A DNA stretch of 64,000 nt from an uncultured Pseudomonadota bacterium (GTDB lineage Bacteria; Pseudomonadota; Gammaproteobacteria; Burkholderiales; Burkholderiaceae_C). The DNA is taken from NCBI GenBank assembly GCA_945952465.1, contig CAMFIB010000002.1, positions 1 to 64,000 on the forward strand, in the 5' to 3' direction. The notes under the pieces were generated by a model. The model was not told where the DNA came from. It searched no databases and saw only the letters and a program-made list of their open reading frames with translations. Below are positions 25,840 through 38,130 of the stretch, piece after piece (the first letter of the stretch is position 1; every line of letters begins with the position of its first letter). Both the position numbers and the translations under genes were made by a program.

Positions 25840-25845
25840 GCCAAG

Positions 25846-26739
25846 ATGTTGCAGTTGTTCAAGTGCATCCTGAGCCACCCTCTCAACCGCGGTCGAGGCG
25901 CGCGTTCGCTGCTGCGGTATCTGCGGTGGCAGGTGTCGAGTCGGCTCGCTCTTGGCCGAGTCGCTGTGCCCTTCGTCGACGAGATGCATCTGCTCGTGGC
26001 GCCAGGCATGACCGGCGCCACGGGCAATATCTACATGGGGTTGCACGAATTCCAAGACATGGCCTTTGTCTTGCACCTGTTGCGGCCCGGTGATCTGTTC
26101 GTGGATATCGGGGCCAACATTGGTTCATATACCGTACTTGCAGCCGGCGCGGCACAGGCCGATGCGCTGGCCGTGGAACCCTTGTCATCGACCTATGCTC
26201 GTTTGCAGACCAACATACGGCTAAACGGCTTCAACGAACGGGTGCGGACTGTCAACGTCGGTATCGGCAGCAGCGCCGGCTCGCTGCGCTTCACCGCCGG
26301 GCTGGACACCGTCAACCATGTCGCTACTGACAACGATGCTGCGCAGCAGCAGATCGAGGTGCCGGTGGTCACGCTCGACGCACTTGTTGGCGACGACCAG
26401 CGGCCAAGGCTCATCAAGATAGACGTGGAGGGGTTTGAGCACCACGTGATCGAAGGCGGCAGCGCGGTGCTGGGCAGTCCCGAGACAATGGGCGTCATCA
26501 TGGAGCTCAACGGCAGCGGCGCACGCTACGGCTTCGATGACGATCGACTGCATCAGTCCATGATCCGGTTCGGCTTCCAGCCGTTTGGCTACGAGCCCGA
26601 AACCCGCCAGCTCAAGCTGCTCGATCACCGCAATAGGGTGAGCGGAAACACGCTGTACTTGAAGCAGATCGAAACCGTCCGGCAGCGCGTGCAGTCAAGT
26701 CGTCGCTTCCGCATCCGAAATGTCGATCGGGACATCTGA
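25846..26739 (+). CDS. FkbM family methyltransferase
   Basis: 297 aa. SAM-binding motif [20 protein letters not shown] (from about residue 84), the acidic loop AVEP, and the family signature [17 protein letters not shown]. FkbM enzymes O-methylate sugars, polyketides or glycolipids; the acceptor cannot be told. GC is lower and codon use less biased than in nudJ and mnmA, between which it is wedged. It ends 5 bases before mnmA, so mnmA may now depend on this transcript. Confidence 0.88.
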   Translation: MLQLFKCILSHPLNRGRGARSLLRYLRWQVSSRLALGRVAVPFVDEMHLLVAPGMTGATGNIYMGLHEFQDMAFVLHLLRPGDLFVDIGANIGSYTVLAAGAAQADALAVEPLSSTYARLQTNIRLNGFNERVRTVNVGIGSSAGSLRFTAGLDTVNHVATDNDAAQQQIEVPVVTLDALVGDDQRPRLIKIDVEGFEHHVIEGGSAVLGSPETMGVIMELNGSGARYGFDDDRLHQSMIRFGFQPFGYEPETRQLKLLDHRNRVSGNTLYLKQIETVRQRVQSSRRFRIRNVDRDI

Positions 26740-26744
26740 CACCG

Positions 26745-27842
26745 ATGGCAGCGCGGGAACGGGTGGTGGTGGGTTTGAGCGGGGGGGTCGATTCGGCCGT
26801 GACCGCGCATCTGCTGAAAGAGCAGGGCCACGAGGTCATCGGCATCTTCATGAAGAACTGGGAAGATGACGACGACAGCGAGTACTGCTCGTCCAACGTC
26901 GATTTCGTCGATGCCGCCGCGGTGGCCGACGTGCTGGGCATCGAGATCGAGCACGTCAACTTCGCCGCCGAGTACAAAGACCGCGTCTTCGCCGAGTTTC
27001 TGCGCGAATACCAGGCCGGCCGCACGCCCAACCCCGACGTGCTGTGCAACGCCGAGATCAAGTTCAAGGCCTTCCTCGACCACGCGATGCGGCTCGGCGC
27101 GGAAAAGATCGCCACCGGGCATTACGCTCGCGTTCGGCTGAATACCGCCACCGGCCGCCACGAGTTGCTGAAGGGGCTGGACCCGTCGAAAGACCAGAGC
27201 TACTTCCTGCATCGGCTGAACCAGGCGCAGCTCAGCAAGACGCTGTTCCCGGTGGGTGAGCTGCGCAAGAGCGAGGTGCGCCGCATCGCCGACGCGATCG
27301 GCCTGCCCAACGCGAAGAAGAAGGACTCCACCGGCATCTGCTTCATCGGCGAGCGGCCCTTCCGCGAATTTCTCAACCGCTACATCGCCGGCGCGCCGGG
27401 CCCCATCCAGGACGAGCGCGGCCGCCGCATCGGCGAGCACGTGGGCCTGAGCTTCTACACGCTGGGCCAGCGCCAGGGGCTGGGCATCGGCGGCGTGAAG
27501 GGCCGGCCCGAGGAGCCGTGGTACGTGGCGCGCAAGGACGTCGAGGCCAACACCCTAGTGGTGGTGCAGGGCCACGACCACCCGCTGCTGTTGTCCCAAG
27601 CACTGGAGGCCGACGATGCGAGCTGGGTCTCCGGCGAGCCGCCCGCGCCCACCGCCGCACTGGGCGCCAAGACCCGCTACCGCCAGGCCGACGCGCCCTG
27701 TGCGCTGGCGCCTGCCACCGCCGGCACCGGCTTCGCGCTGCACTTTGCGCAGCCGCAGTGGGCCGTCACGCCGGGGCAGTCTGCCGTGCTGTACGACGGC
27801 GAGGTGTGCCTGGGCGGCGGCGTGATTGGAAAAAAGGCCTGA
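26745..27842 (+). CDS. mnmA: tRNA 2-thiouridylase MnmA
   Basis: 365 aa. PP-loop [10 protein letters not shown] at residues 10-19, catalytic Cys101 in [12 protein letters not shown] and persulfide Cys199 in [13 protein letters not shown]; both are present. Thiolates U34 of Glu, Gln and Lys tRNAs. The last codons (GKKA, TGA stop) overlap the intrinsic terminator of the convergent lipoprotein gene. Confidence 0.97.
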   Translation: MAARERVVVGLSGGVDSAVTAHLLKEQGHEVIGIFMKNWEDDDDSEYCSSNVDFVDAAAVADVLGIEIEHVNFAAEYKDRVFAEFLREYQAGRTPNPDVLCNAEIKFKAFLDHAMRLGAEKIATGHYARVRLNTATGRHELLKGLDPSKDQSYFLHRLNQAQLSKTLFPVGELRKSEVRRIADAIGLPNAKKKDSTGICFIGERPFREFLNRYIAGAPGPIQDERGRRIGEHVGLSFYTLGQRQGLGIGGVKGRPEEPWYVARKDVEANTLVVVQGHDHPLLLSQALEADDASWVSGEPPAPTAALGAKTRYRQADAPCALAPATAGTGFALHFAQPQWAVTPGQSAVLYDGEVCLGGGVIGKKA

Positions 27843-27863
27843 TTTCGCAACGAAATCAGGCCT
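27830..27863 (-). terminator. Intrinsic terminator overlapping the mnmA stop codon
   Basis: Perfect 13-bp stem (27835-27847 with 27851-27863), CAA loop; on the minus strand it is followed by TTTTTT. It terminates the lipoprotein gene 27927-30023, and its T run is part of the mnmA coding sequence. The right arm is the GGCCTGATTT end of a dispersed repeat. Confidence 0.9.
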
Positions 27864-27910
27864 GAGTCAGCGCCGGATGGCGCTGCTGTGCTATCAATTA
27901 AGTAGCTGTC
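27851..27910 (-). repeat. Dispersed repeat copy (family 1) between mnmA and the lipoprotein gene
   Basis: On the minus strand: AGCTACTTAATTGATAGC, then CGCCATCCGGCGCTGACT and CAGGCCTGATTTCG. Same order as the copies at 19168 and 38772. Its last 13 bases have become one arm of the terminator. Confidence 0.7.
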
Positions 27911-27926
27911 TGGCGGTCGCCACCGT

Positions 27927-30023
27927 TCAGTTCGGCACCGAGAACTCGCTCAGCTTCTTCGTGAACTTGATCAGCCAGAGGCGTTGCGCGCGGTCGGCGT
28001 CGCCGGTGCGGGTGACGCGGATGCCGGCGGCCCCGGTGGCGCAGCCGCTGCCGGTGATGTTGCCGTTGGCGTCCACCGTGCAGGCGGTCACGTCGGCGCC
28101 GGAGATGGCGTTGCCGGCGCTGTCGAGCACGGCGGTTTTCATGCCGAAGTCGGTGTCGTTGGTCAGCGCCAGCGTGGAATCGTCGACCACCGCAAGGCCT
28201 TCGGCCTTCTCGGCCACCCAGCCGGCGGCGTTGAGGTCGAGCAGGCGAGTCTTCTTCAGCGGCACCACGGTGGCGAAGTCGGCGGCGTTCACGGCGGCGC
28301 CGGTCATGCTGCTCTTCTCCAGGTCGGAGCCCAGCGCGGCGATGTCGGTGGCGTTGGCCGGAATCTCGATGAGCACCAGGTGGTTGAACACCTTGGCGTC
28401 GCTCGCGCGGGCGCCCTGCTCGATGGCGATGAACTTGCCGCCGCCCAGCGACACCACGTCGCCCAGCTTGGCGTTGCCGGTGCGGCCCTTGTCGTACTGG
28501 CTGCCGGTGATGGGCAGGGCGTAGAGCTTGGTCTTTTCGGTCGTCGGGTCGAACTCGACCCAGCGCACGAAGCGGGCGAAGTCGCGCACGTTCTCGGACT
28601 TGCCGGTGGCGCCGCTGATGGCGGTGGTGGTGTAGTTGGCCTTGCCGTCGTCCAGCGGGCTCTGCAGGAAGCCGTGCAGCTTGCCGGTGGCGGCGTCCAG
28701 CGTCAGGCCTTCCATGCCGCGGTTGGCGCGGCGCAGCGCCAGCACGGCGGGCAGGTCGGCCGCGCCGGTGCCGGGCTGGTACTTCTTCGAGATGATGCCG
28801 CTGACCGGGTCGATCTTCACGATGAAGGGGCCGTATTCGTCCGACACCCACAGCGCGTTGCGGGCGGTGTCGACCACGACGGATTCGGTGTCGAGGCCGA
28901 AGGCGCTGTAGTCGGCCTTGGTGGGCTCGTACTTGGCGGCGTCGGTCAGCGGAATCTCGGCCGAGTTGCCCACGCTGCCCGGCGGCAGCACCAGGCCGGT
29001 GGCCTTCTGCGTGGCGCTGAACTTGATGGGCAGGCTGGACTTCAGCACCGCGCCGTCCTTGCCCAGCGCGATCACGCCGATGGCCGGCGCGAAACTCGGC
29101 GCGGGGAACAGCTTGGCGCCGCCCGTGCCACTGCCGCCGGGCACCGGGGCGTTGGGGCCGTCGCCATTGGGGCCGCGGTCGGTGATGCCGTAGAACTCCA
29201 GCGTGCCGTCGGCCAGCTTGCCCTTGAACGCCAGGCCGGAGCCGTAGGCCGGCAAGAAGCCGTCGGGGAATTCGGCCTTGGTCGCCGCATTCGTGCCCTC
29301 GTACGGGAAGTAGAACGACTTGGCGGCCTGCACGTAGTAGCGCGTGATGGCCACGCTCACCGTGCCCACCGGCGTGCTTTGCGTCACGGCCTCGGTCACC
29401 GGCGCGCCCAGCTCGGAGGCCAGCGTGTTCTCGAAATGCTCGCGCACCAGCGCGCGGCGGTCGTCGTCCACCGAGCGGGCGCTGTACGGCTTGCCGAACT
29501 TGTCGTTCAGCGTGGGCAGCACCGCCTTCAGGGCGGTGTTGAAGGCCGCCGCGTCCAGCGTGAAGTCGAGCGTCTTGCCGGCTAGCGCCGCCTTCACTTC
29601 CGGCGTGATGCGGATGCCGTTGGACGGGTCGCCGTCTTCGTCCAGCAACTGCAGGGCCAGCAGGCGGTTCACCACCCGGGCGTCTTTCACGTCGCTGGTG
29701 CCGGCCAGGTTCAGCGGCGTCACGCTTGCGCCGCAGGCCGTGCTGCCCAGCGCGATGCCGCCAAGGCTGAACGCCACCGTGTCGCCGGTCAGGCAGGTGT
29801 ACTGCCCGGCGGCCGTGGTGGCGGCCTTGGCGGCCGTGCCGGCCACGTAGTCCAGGTTTTCGACGGTGCTGTCGCGGAAGGTGCCGGTCACCGAGGCCGG
29901 GGCGGGCGCCGGCGTGGGCGCGGCATCACCGCCACCGCCGCCGCAGGCCACGGCGAGAGAGGCGGCCGCAACGGCCGCGAACAGGGCGGGAAGGCGGTGG
30001 GAAGATGAAATGGACTTGTGCAT
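27927..30023 (-). CDS. Lipoprotein with esterase-like activity of phytase domain
   Basis: 698 aa. Signal peptide with lipobox (Cys27, AVAC) followed by Gly, Pro and Ala linker. An N-terminal ~200-residue region lacks a known fold. The C-terminal two thirds have GITDRGPNGDGPNAPVPGG, DTESVVVD, WVSDEYGPFIVKID, NRGMEGLTLD and KFIAIEQGA, the blocks of the PF13449 beta-propeller (esterase-like activity of phytase). Probably in the periplasm or on the outer membrane, possibly acting on phosphate esters. Start 30023 gives the signal peptide. Its terminator sits inside the mnmA end. Confidence 0.85.
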   Translation of the reverse strand: MHKSISSSHRLPALFAAVAAASLAVACGGGGGDAAPTPAPAPASVTGTFRDSTVENLDYVAGTAAKAATTAAGQYTCLTGDTVAFSLGGIALGSTACGASVTPLNLAGTSDVKDARVVNRLLALQLLDEDGDPSNGIRITPEVKAALAGKTLDFTLDAAAFNTALKAVLPTLNDKFGKPYSARSVDDDRRALVREHFENTLASELGAPVTEAVTQSTPVGTVSVAITRYYVQAAKSFYFPYEGTNAATKAEFPDGFLPAYGSGLAFKGKLADGTLEFYGITDRGPNGDGPNAPVPGGSGTGGAKLFPAPSFAPAIGVIALGKDGAVLKSSLPIKFSATQKATGLVLPPGSVGNSAEIPLTDAAKYEPTKADYSAFGLDTESVVVDTARNALWVSDEYGPFIVKIDPVSGIISKKYQPGTGAADLPAVLALRRANRGMEGLTLDAATGKLHGFLQSPLDDGKANYTTTAISGATGKSENVRDFARFVRWVEFDPTTEKTKLYALPITGSQYDKGRTGNAKLGDVVSLGGGKFIAIEQGARASDAKVFNHLVLIEIPANATDIAALGSDLEKSSMTGAAVNAADFATVVPLKKTRLLDLNAAGWVAEKAEGLAVVDDSTLALTNDTDFGMKTAVLDSAGNAISGADVTACTVDANGNITGSGCATGAAGIRVTRTGDADRAQRLWLIKFTKKLSEFSVPN

Positions 30024-30108
30024 GTTCGAGGTTCTGTCGCCGGCCGGCGGCTGGCGGAACCCCGCATTGCACGGGGGCAATGTGAAACGGTGATGACGGC
30101 GCGGTCGG

Positions 30109-30501
30109 CTACAGGCCCTTGTCCAGCAGGCTCTTGTACGGGTACTTCGGCTTGGGCAGGTGCAGCGGCACCACCAGCGACACGTCGGCGGGCTGGCCGT
30201 CGATGAGCGGCGGGGCGAACTTCATCTTGCGCATGGCGTGCAGCGAGGCCTCGTCGTGCGCCGGGCTGCCGCAGGTCTGCAGCAACATCACGCGCCGCAC
30301 CGCGCCTTCGCGGTCGACGTGTGCCTTCAGCACCGCCGGCCGCGTCACGTCGCCGGCGGCGCGAACCCGCGGAACGGCGATCTGCAGGTGCGTCAACGGC
30401 TGCAACTCCTCGATTTTTACCAGGCGCTCGGGCCAGTCGTCGTCGGCCCAGGCGCAGAGGCTGAGGCAAACGGCAATGGCGGCGGTGGCGAGACGTTTCA
30501 T
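30109..30501 (-). CDS. Periplasmic TonB C-terminal-like protein
   Basis: 130 aa. Signal peptide ending CAWA, then AHVDREGAVRRVMLLQTCGSP, LHAMRKMKFAPPLIDGQPAD and VVPLHLPKP, which is the TonB/TolA C-terminal fold (VDxxG..., A..KFxP). No membrane anchor or Pro-rich spacer like true TonB, so it is probably a soluble partner or an inactive relative. It lies upstream of, and co-directional with, the lipoprotein gene (85-base gap). Confidence 0.72.
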   Translation of the reverse strand: MKRLATAAIAVCLSLCAWADDDWPERLVKIEELQPLTHLQIAVPRVRAAGDVTRPAVLKAHVDREGAVRRVMLLQTCGSPAHDEASLHAMRKMKFAPPLIDGQPADVSLVVPLHLPKPKYPYKSLLDKGL

Positions 30502-30623
30502 GTGCGGCGTGGCGGGGTGAGGTATCGAGGCCGTGTGGCCCAGGGCGTGCGGGAGATTCTGCAGCACGGCGTCCCACCCGCAGGGCCATGCCCGCGGCGC
30601 CGGCGGGGTGATGCCGGGTTCAA

Positions 30624-30661
30624 CGAAAAAGGCCTGCGTCCCCAATGAGGGCGCAGGCCTT
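30624..30661 (-). terminator. Intrinsic terminator, minus strand
   Basis: AAGGCCTGCG/CGCAGGCCTT (30629-30638 with 30652-30661) with a partly paired CCC/GGG inner loop. On the minus strand the stem runs into CCTTTTTC. It would stop transcripts coming from the DMT exporter and XRE remnant before they reach the TonB-like gene. Confidence 0.8.
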
Positions 30662-30807
30662 CGAGTGGCGGGCGGCCGGATCAGCACGCTTGTGTTGACT
30701 AGCCCAGTGTAAACAGCCCAAAAGCTATTTAATTTCAACAGCTTGGGCGGACCGCCGACTCGATCACGTCAACAACCACGAATCCGCGCGGCCTAATCCA
30801 CTACGCT

Positions 30808-31046
30808 TTAGGTGCGCTCTGCGTGCAGCAAATCACTGATATCTAGCCCAAGTGCGTTGGCCAGAGCTTCCATATTGTCGACCGCTATATTTCGCTCGCC
30901 TCGCTCGACACACTCTCCGATTTGCTGGCACCGCTCGCAAACGCCGAGCTGATTCGGCAGAAGCTCCAACAGGATGCGGACATAGAACGGGCGCGGCGTA
31001 CGAACACATGGAAGGTAGCCCTGTACGAGGCTTTGGCGAGCTCAGC
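30808..31046 (-). pseudogene. Decayed XRE (Cro/cI) family regulator
   Basis: The minus strand encodes ERGERNIAVDNMEALANALG followed by LDISDLLHAERT and a stop at 30808. This is the second half of an XRE helix-turn-helix domain (normally ...VERGERNISL..LA.ALGV...DLL). Upstream in the same frame, NQLGVCERCQQIGEC resembles the recognition helices with several residues missing, and an in-frame TGA lies before any ATG. I read it as a broken gene. The rest of 30502-31273 has a terminator (30624) and lower-GC sequence without a gene. Confidence 0.55.
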
Positions 31047-31273
31047 TTGGTATTGCGAGGGGGTGGCGTGTCCCTTACTAGCCCTCAAGAGGGATTCAAT
31101 TTAAAAGCATGAGTGTCTGATAACGCTGCACTGCTGCCCCTTGGCTTCGCAAAGTCTGTTCAAGGCTGAACTGAGACATTCACAACCGATGGTACGAATG
31201 TCAGCTGCCAGCATCACCGGACATTCGACGGGCTTCAGTCGATTGCCCTGGGCGCAAACTCGTTTCGGCCGGC

Positions 31274-32233
31274 TCATCGTGATCGGTGCGCCTTCAGGCA
31301 GGACATGACACTTAGGATCACAAGAACCAAGGATGCCGCCTCCAAGGGCGTGGGGAAGCGCTGCTCCCACAGCCAGCCGTAGATCAAGGCGAACAGGGTC
31401 TCGAACAGGATCATCTGGCCGACCAAAGTGAGCGGCAACAGGCTACTCATCCGGTTCCACAGCGCATTGCCGAAGAAGGACGCCAGCACTGCGACGCCCA
31501 GCGAGACAGCGCCCAGGCCCATCCATTCGGACACACCGTGTTGATTGGAGTGCACCAGCAGGGCAGCGGGAATCAGGATGACGCTTTGTGTACCTGTGCT
31601 GATGCCCGTCAGCAGATTCCACTCGCTGGGCGTCAACTCGCCCAACCTATGCAGCGCCCGAGCGTTACCCACTGCGTACGCCGTCCAAGACACGAGAGCC
31701 CCTACCGCGCAGGCCAGCCCGAACAATTGGGTTCCTAGCGCGCCACCGGCAGGTGCGACGATGGCCTGCCAGCCGATGCACACGGCGCCCGCGCCACAGA
31801 AGAGCAGTGATGGCAGAAGTTTGGCGAGAGGTACAGCGCCATGGTCGCGGCTCCCGATGACGGTGACTGCGACCGGCAGAAAGCCGATCACCAGGGACGT
31901 CATCGCGATTCCGCCGGCTTGCACCGCCGCCGAGAGCAGCAGGTAGTACAGCGTATTGCCCGCCAGGGCCAGCCAAGCGAGGCTCAGCCACTGCGGCCGA
32001 GAGACCCGCGCGACCAGTGAACGCCAGCGCAAGGACACCAGCGTAAGGGCGATCAGGCCGTAGCAGAGGTAGCGGCCAATCGTCAGGTGCAGGGGTCCGA
32101 AATCCCCAACCAGCTCGGGCGCAAGGAAGACCAGGCCCCAAAGCGCGCCCGCCCCCATTCCGCAGGCCAGACCGGCGGCCTGCTTTTTCGCATTGAGTGG
32201 ATCGCTGGAGCAGGCTTTAGAAATCGAAGTCAT
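31274..32233 (-). CDS. DMT-superfamily (EamA) exporter
   Basis: 319 aa, ten predicted membrane helices in two five-helix repeats (GALWGLVFLAPELV early; LVGQMILFETLFALIYGWLW late). Family members export amino acids or other small metabolites. It is divergent from an Lrp-type regulator 72 bases away; such pairs usually control amino-acid export. Start 32233 is ATG; TTG one codon upstream is possible. Codon use is somewhat different from the housekeeping neighbours. Confidence 0.82.
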   Translation of the reverse strand: MTSISKACSSDPLNAKKQAAGLACGMGAGALWGLVFLAPELVGDFGPLHLTIGRYLCYGLIALTLVSLRWRSLVARVSRPQWLSLAWLALAGNTLYYLLLSAAVQAGGIAMTSLVIGFLPVAVTVIGSRDHGAVPLAKLLPSLLFCGAGAVCIGWQAIVAPAGGALGTQLFGLACAVGALVSWTAYAVGNARALHRLGELTPSEWNLLTGISTGTQSVILIPAALLVHSNQHGVSEWMGLGAVSLGVAVLASFFGNALWNRMSSLLPLTLVGQMILFETLFALIYGWLWEQRFPTPLEAASLVLVILSVMSCLKAHRSR

Positions 32234-32305
32234 CAACGCACTTTATTTGCATTCATGCGAGCTTTGCGCTCCAATTTCCGTAATTCAACGCAACAAAAAC
32301 GCGCC

Positions 32306-32794
32306 ATGCCTCGCAAGCCACGCAGTGATGAGTTCTTCCTGGATCGCCAGGACCGGGCCATTCTTGAAATCCTCCAGCGCGACAACAGAACGCCGCAGCG
32401 AAGCATCGCCGACGCCGTCCATCTTTCCGCCGCTGCCGTGCAACGTCGTATCTCTGCCATGGAGGCCGCCGGCGTCATCGCGGCGAATGTGGCGCTGGTC
32501 GACGCAGATGCGGTGGGCATCACCATCACCTCCATCGTGGAGGTCCAATTGCACGACGAGAACGCCGCGACGGTCGACCGTGCCCGGGCCTTGTTTCGCG
32601 ACACGCCCGAAGTTCAGCAGTGCTTCTATGTCACCGGTGGCATCAGCTTTGTGCTGATCATCCTGGCTGCGGACATGCGCAGCTACGAGCGCCTGACTCG
32701 CCGGCTGTTCGCGGAGAACGAGTCGGTAAAGAGCTACCGCTCTCTGCTGGCGCTGGATCGCGTGAAGGTGGAGACGCGCATGATCATCCCTTGA
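32306..32794 (+). CDS. Lrp/AsnC family regulator
   Basis: 162 aa. N-terminal helix-turn-helix (LDRQDRAILEILQRDNRTPQ, then HLSAAAVQRRISAMEAAGVI) and a C-terminal RAM ligand-binding domain with VQQCFYVTGGISFVLIILA. Probably controls the divergent DMT exporter in response to an amino acid. ATG at 32306 gives the standard length; an upstream ATG at 32255 adds 17 basic residues. Confidence 0.87.
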   Translation: MPRKPRSDEFFLDRQDRAILEILQRDNRTPQRSIADAVHLSAAAVQRRISAMEAAGVIAANVALVDADAVGITITSIVEVQLHDENAATVDRARALFRDTPEVQQCFYVTGGISFVLIILAADMRSYERLTRRLFAENESVKSYRSLLALDRVKVETRMIIP

Positions 32795-33185
32795 TGGCGT
32801 CTTACGGCGCTGTCGGCTCTTCGCCGGAACGTCCTGGATGTCGACGAGGGGACAGGGATGGGAGCATGACCGCTATAAGGGCCAGCTGTCGTTCAGAACG
32901 CCGCGTTGGACGACCGCAACCGCTGCAAGGCGGTCAACAATGGGCGGCTGCTTCAGGCTCAGAGCGGAAGTTCACCAGTCCCAGAGACCCCAGGCCGGCA
33001 TTGAACGAAACGCCCGATGCTACGCGAAGGGTTCACTCCGCTCGGACGGAGGTTTTGATCAGCCTGAGACGGCCGCAGCCGATCAACGTTGCCCAGCATT
33101 GAGCAACTTCACTCCTTTATTGACGGGCCCCGAAAGGTAGCCAGAAACAAGGAAAAGGCGAAAACCTCCGATAACTCCGTAAACA
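32795..33185. other. Intergenic stretch without a supported gene
   Basis: About 390 bases between the Lrp gene and the ssb terminator. A 100-codon open frame (32838-33140) has no ribosome site, no family resemblance and biased composition, so I do not call it. The sequence has several short inverted repeats and looks like degraded DNA at the edge of the accessory stretch. Confidence 0.5.
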
Positions 33186-33219
33186 AGAAAAAAGCCCTAA
33201 GTTTCAATCACTTAGGGCT
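33186..33219 (-). terminator. Intrinsic terminator of ssb
   Basis: Minus-strand stem AGCCCTAAG/CTTAGGGCT (33211-33219 with 33193-33201), 9-base loop, then TTTTTT. It lies ~30 bases beyond the ssb stop. Confidence 0.9.
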
Positions 33220-33249
33220 CCTTATTTACCGTTTGAGCAAAGGTAAATC

Positions 33250-33732
33250 CTAGAACGGAATATCGTCGTCCATGTCGTCGAACCCGCTCGACGGCCGGCT
33301 GGGTGCCGGTGCGCGGCTCGGGGCCGGGGCTGCGCGCGGGGCGGGTGGCGGGGCGTAGCCGCCGCGGTCGTCGTCGGCCGAGGGCTGGCCCATGCCCTGG
33401 CGGCTGCCGAGCATCTGCATCTGGTCGGCGCGGATCTCGGTGGTGTACTTTTCCGCGCCGTCCTTGTCGGTCCATTTGCGGGTGCGCAGGCTGCCCTCGA
33501 CGTACACCTGCGAGCCCTTGCGCAGGTACTCGCCGGCGATTTCGGCGAGGCGGCCGTTGAAGACCACGCGGTGCCATTCGGTGGCCTCGCGCATCTCGCC
33601 GCTCTGCTTGTCTTTCCACTTGTCGGTGGTGGCGATGGTGACGTTGGCCACGCGGTCGCCGCTGGGGAAGCTGCGCATCTCGGGGTCGCGGCCCAGGTTG
33701 CCGACGATGATGACTTTGTTGACCGATGCCAT
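33250..33732 (-). CDS. ssb: Single-stranded DNA-binding protein
   Basis: 160 aa. OB fold at residues 1-110 ([52 protein letters not shown]), a Pro/Ala/Arg-rich linker, and the acidic tip DDDIPF that docks repair and replication partners. Coats single-stranded DNA. It follows an MFS gene and uvrA is divergent, a conserved arrangement in Burkholderiales. Confidence 0.97.
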   Translation of the reverse strand: MASVNKVIIVGNLGRDPEMRSFPSGDRVANVTIATTDKWKDKQSGEMREATEWHRVVFNGRLAEIAGEYLRKGSQVYVEGSLRTRKWTDKDGAEKYTTEIRADQMQMLGSRQGMGQPSADDDRGGYAPPPAPRAAPAPSRAPAPSRPSSGFDDMDDDIPF

Positions 33733-33766
33733 GGGGGTGCCTCCGACGGGGTATGGGGTTGAATTA

Positions 33767-34951
33767 TCAGGCGGCCGCGGTTTCGGCGCGGGCGGCCGGG
33801 GCCTTCATGGGCCAGGCCACGAGCAGCCACAGCAGCATGGCCGCGGCGCCGGCCGCGAACAGGCCTTGCGGGCCGGTGGCCTTGACGAGCGTGCCGCCCA
33901 CCGCGCCGCCGGCAAAGAAGCCGAGCGACTGCAGCGTGTTGTAAACGCCCAGCGCGGTGCCGCGCGCGTTCGGCGGGGCCGAGCGCGAGGCGATGCTGGG
34001 CTGGCTGGCCTCCAGGATGTTGGAGGCGCAGAAAAAGAGGAACAGCAGCACCGACAGCGCCGCCACGCCGGGCGCGCGGGCGGCCACCAGCAGGCCGACC
34101 TGCACCAGCGCGATCAGCGCGATGGCGCCCAGGAACAGCGCGCGCAGGTAGCCGCGGCGCTCCAGCGGAAACAGGGTGCGGGCCATCACGGCGAACGAGG
34201 CGAACACGGTGGGCAGGTAGACCCACCAGTGGTGCTCCTTGGGCAGCCCGGCCTGCACCAGCATGGCGGGCACCGCGACCCACATCGACAGCATCACCGC
34301 GTGCAGCAGAAAAACGCCGACGTTCAGGCGCAGCATGGGGCCGTGGGTGAGCACGTCCATCAATTTCCCGCGCGGCGCGTCGGCGTGCTGCTTGGGCTCG
34401 GCCGGCACCCACCACAGCACCACGGCGATGCCGCCGAGCGCCAGGCCGCCGATCAGCCAGAACAGGCCCGACAGGCCGATCGCCGCGCCCAGCGCCGGCG
34501 CGACGACGAGCGACAGCGCGAACATCAGCCCGATGCTGGCGCCCACCAGCGCCATCGCCTTGGTGCGCACCTGCTCGCGGGTCATGTCGGCGAGCAGCGC
34601 GGTGACCACGGCCGACACGGCGCCGGCACCCTGCAGCGCGCGGCCGGCGATCAGCCACGACAGGCTGGCCGCCGACGCGGCGACGAAGCTGCCGAGCGCG
34701 AAGACCAGCAGGCCGGCGATGATCATCGGCTTGCGGCCCAGCCGGTCTGACGCCATGCCGTAGGGGAGTTGCAGCACGCCCTGGGTGAGGCCGTAGATGC
34801 CCATGGCCAGGCCGACCAGTGCCGGGTCGTCGCCGCCCGGGTATTTCTGCGCTTCGAGCAGAAACACCGGCAGCACCAGGAACAGGCCGAGCATGCGCAG
34901 CGCGTAGATGGACGCGAGCGAGCCGCTGGCGCGGCGCTCCAGCGGCGTCAT
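33767..34951 (-). CDS. MFS transporter, YajR-like
   Basis: 394 aa, 12 helices. [20 protein letters not shown] starts helix 1; [20 protein letters not shown] and LGRKPMI form the loop 2-3 motif, and [20 protein letters not shown] is helix 4-like. Matches the YajR group of drug/proton antiporters but lacks the C-terminal YAM domain. ATG 34951 is chosen; a GTG at 34987 is an alternative. Lies between ssb and uvrA; its job there is not known. Confidence 0.85.
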   Translation of the reverse strand: MTPLERRASGSLASIYALRMLGLFLVLPVFLLEAQKYPGGDDPALVGLAMGIYGLTQGVLQLPYGMASDRLGRKPMIIAGLLVFALGSFVAASAASLSWLIAGRALQGAGAVSAVVTALLADMTREQVRTKAMALVGASIGLMFALSLVVAPALGAAIGLSGLFWLIGGLALGGIAVVLWWVPAEPKQHADAPRGKLMDVLTHGPMLRLNVGVFLLHAVMLSMWVAVPAMLVQAGLPKEHHWWVYLPTVFASFAVMARTLFPLERRGYLRALFLGAIALIALVQVGLLVAARAPGVAALSVLLFLFFCASNILEASQPSIASRSAPPNARGTALGVYNTLQSLGFFAGGAVGGTLVKATGPQGLFAAGAAAMLLWLLVAWPMKAPAARAETAAA

Positions 34952-35127
34952 GGCCCGCGGATCGGCGGAAGAATGGGTGGCGGTCACGGGGGAATGAACC
35001 AGATGGGGCGGGCCGCGGTGTGCGGGCCAATCCGGCATTTTCCCATGATCGCGGCGGCCGTCCCGGCGCCCTGCTGTCCAAACGGGTGTACGGGCCGGCT
35101 GGCGGGGTGTGGCCCGGGTTGTCTATC

Positions 35128-38076
<2,949 letters not shown>

Positions 38077-38130
38077 CGCGGCGCGGCCGCCGGACGCTGT
38101 GCGAGAATCATTTTGAAACCTTTTCGCACC

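Noticed and set aside
30707-30741. Possible further copy of the family 1 repeat (AAAAGCTATTTAATTT)
   Set aside because: Only the AT-rich core matches; the GGCGCTGACTTG half is missing.
32838-33140. 100-codon ORF after the Lrp gene
   Set aside because: No ribosome site, no family, composition unlike the neighbours.
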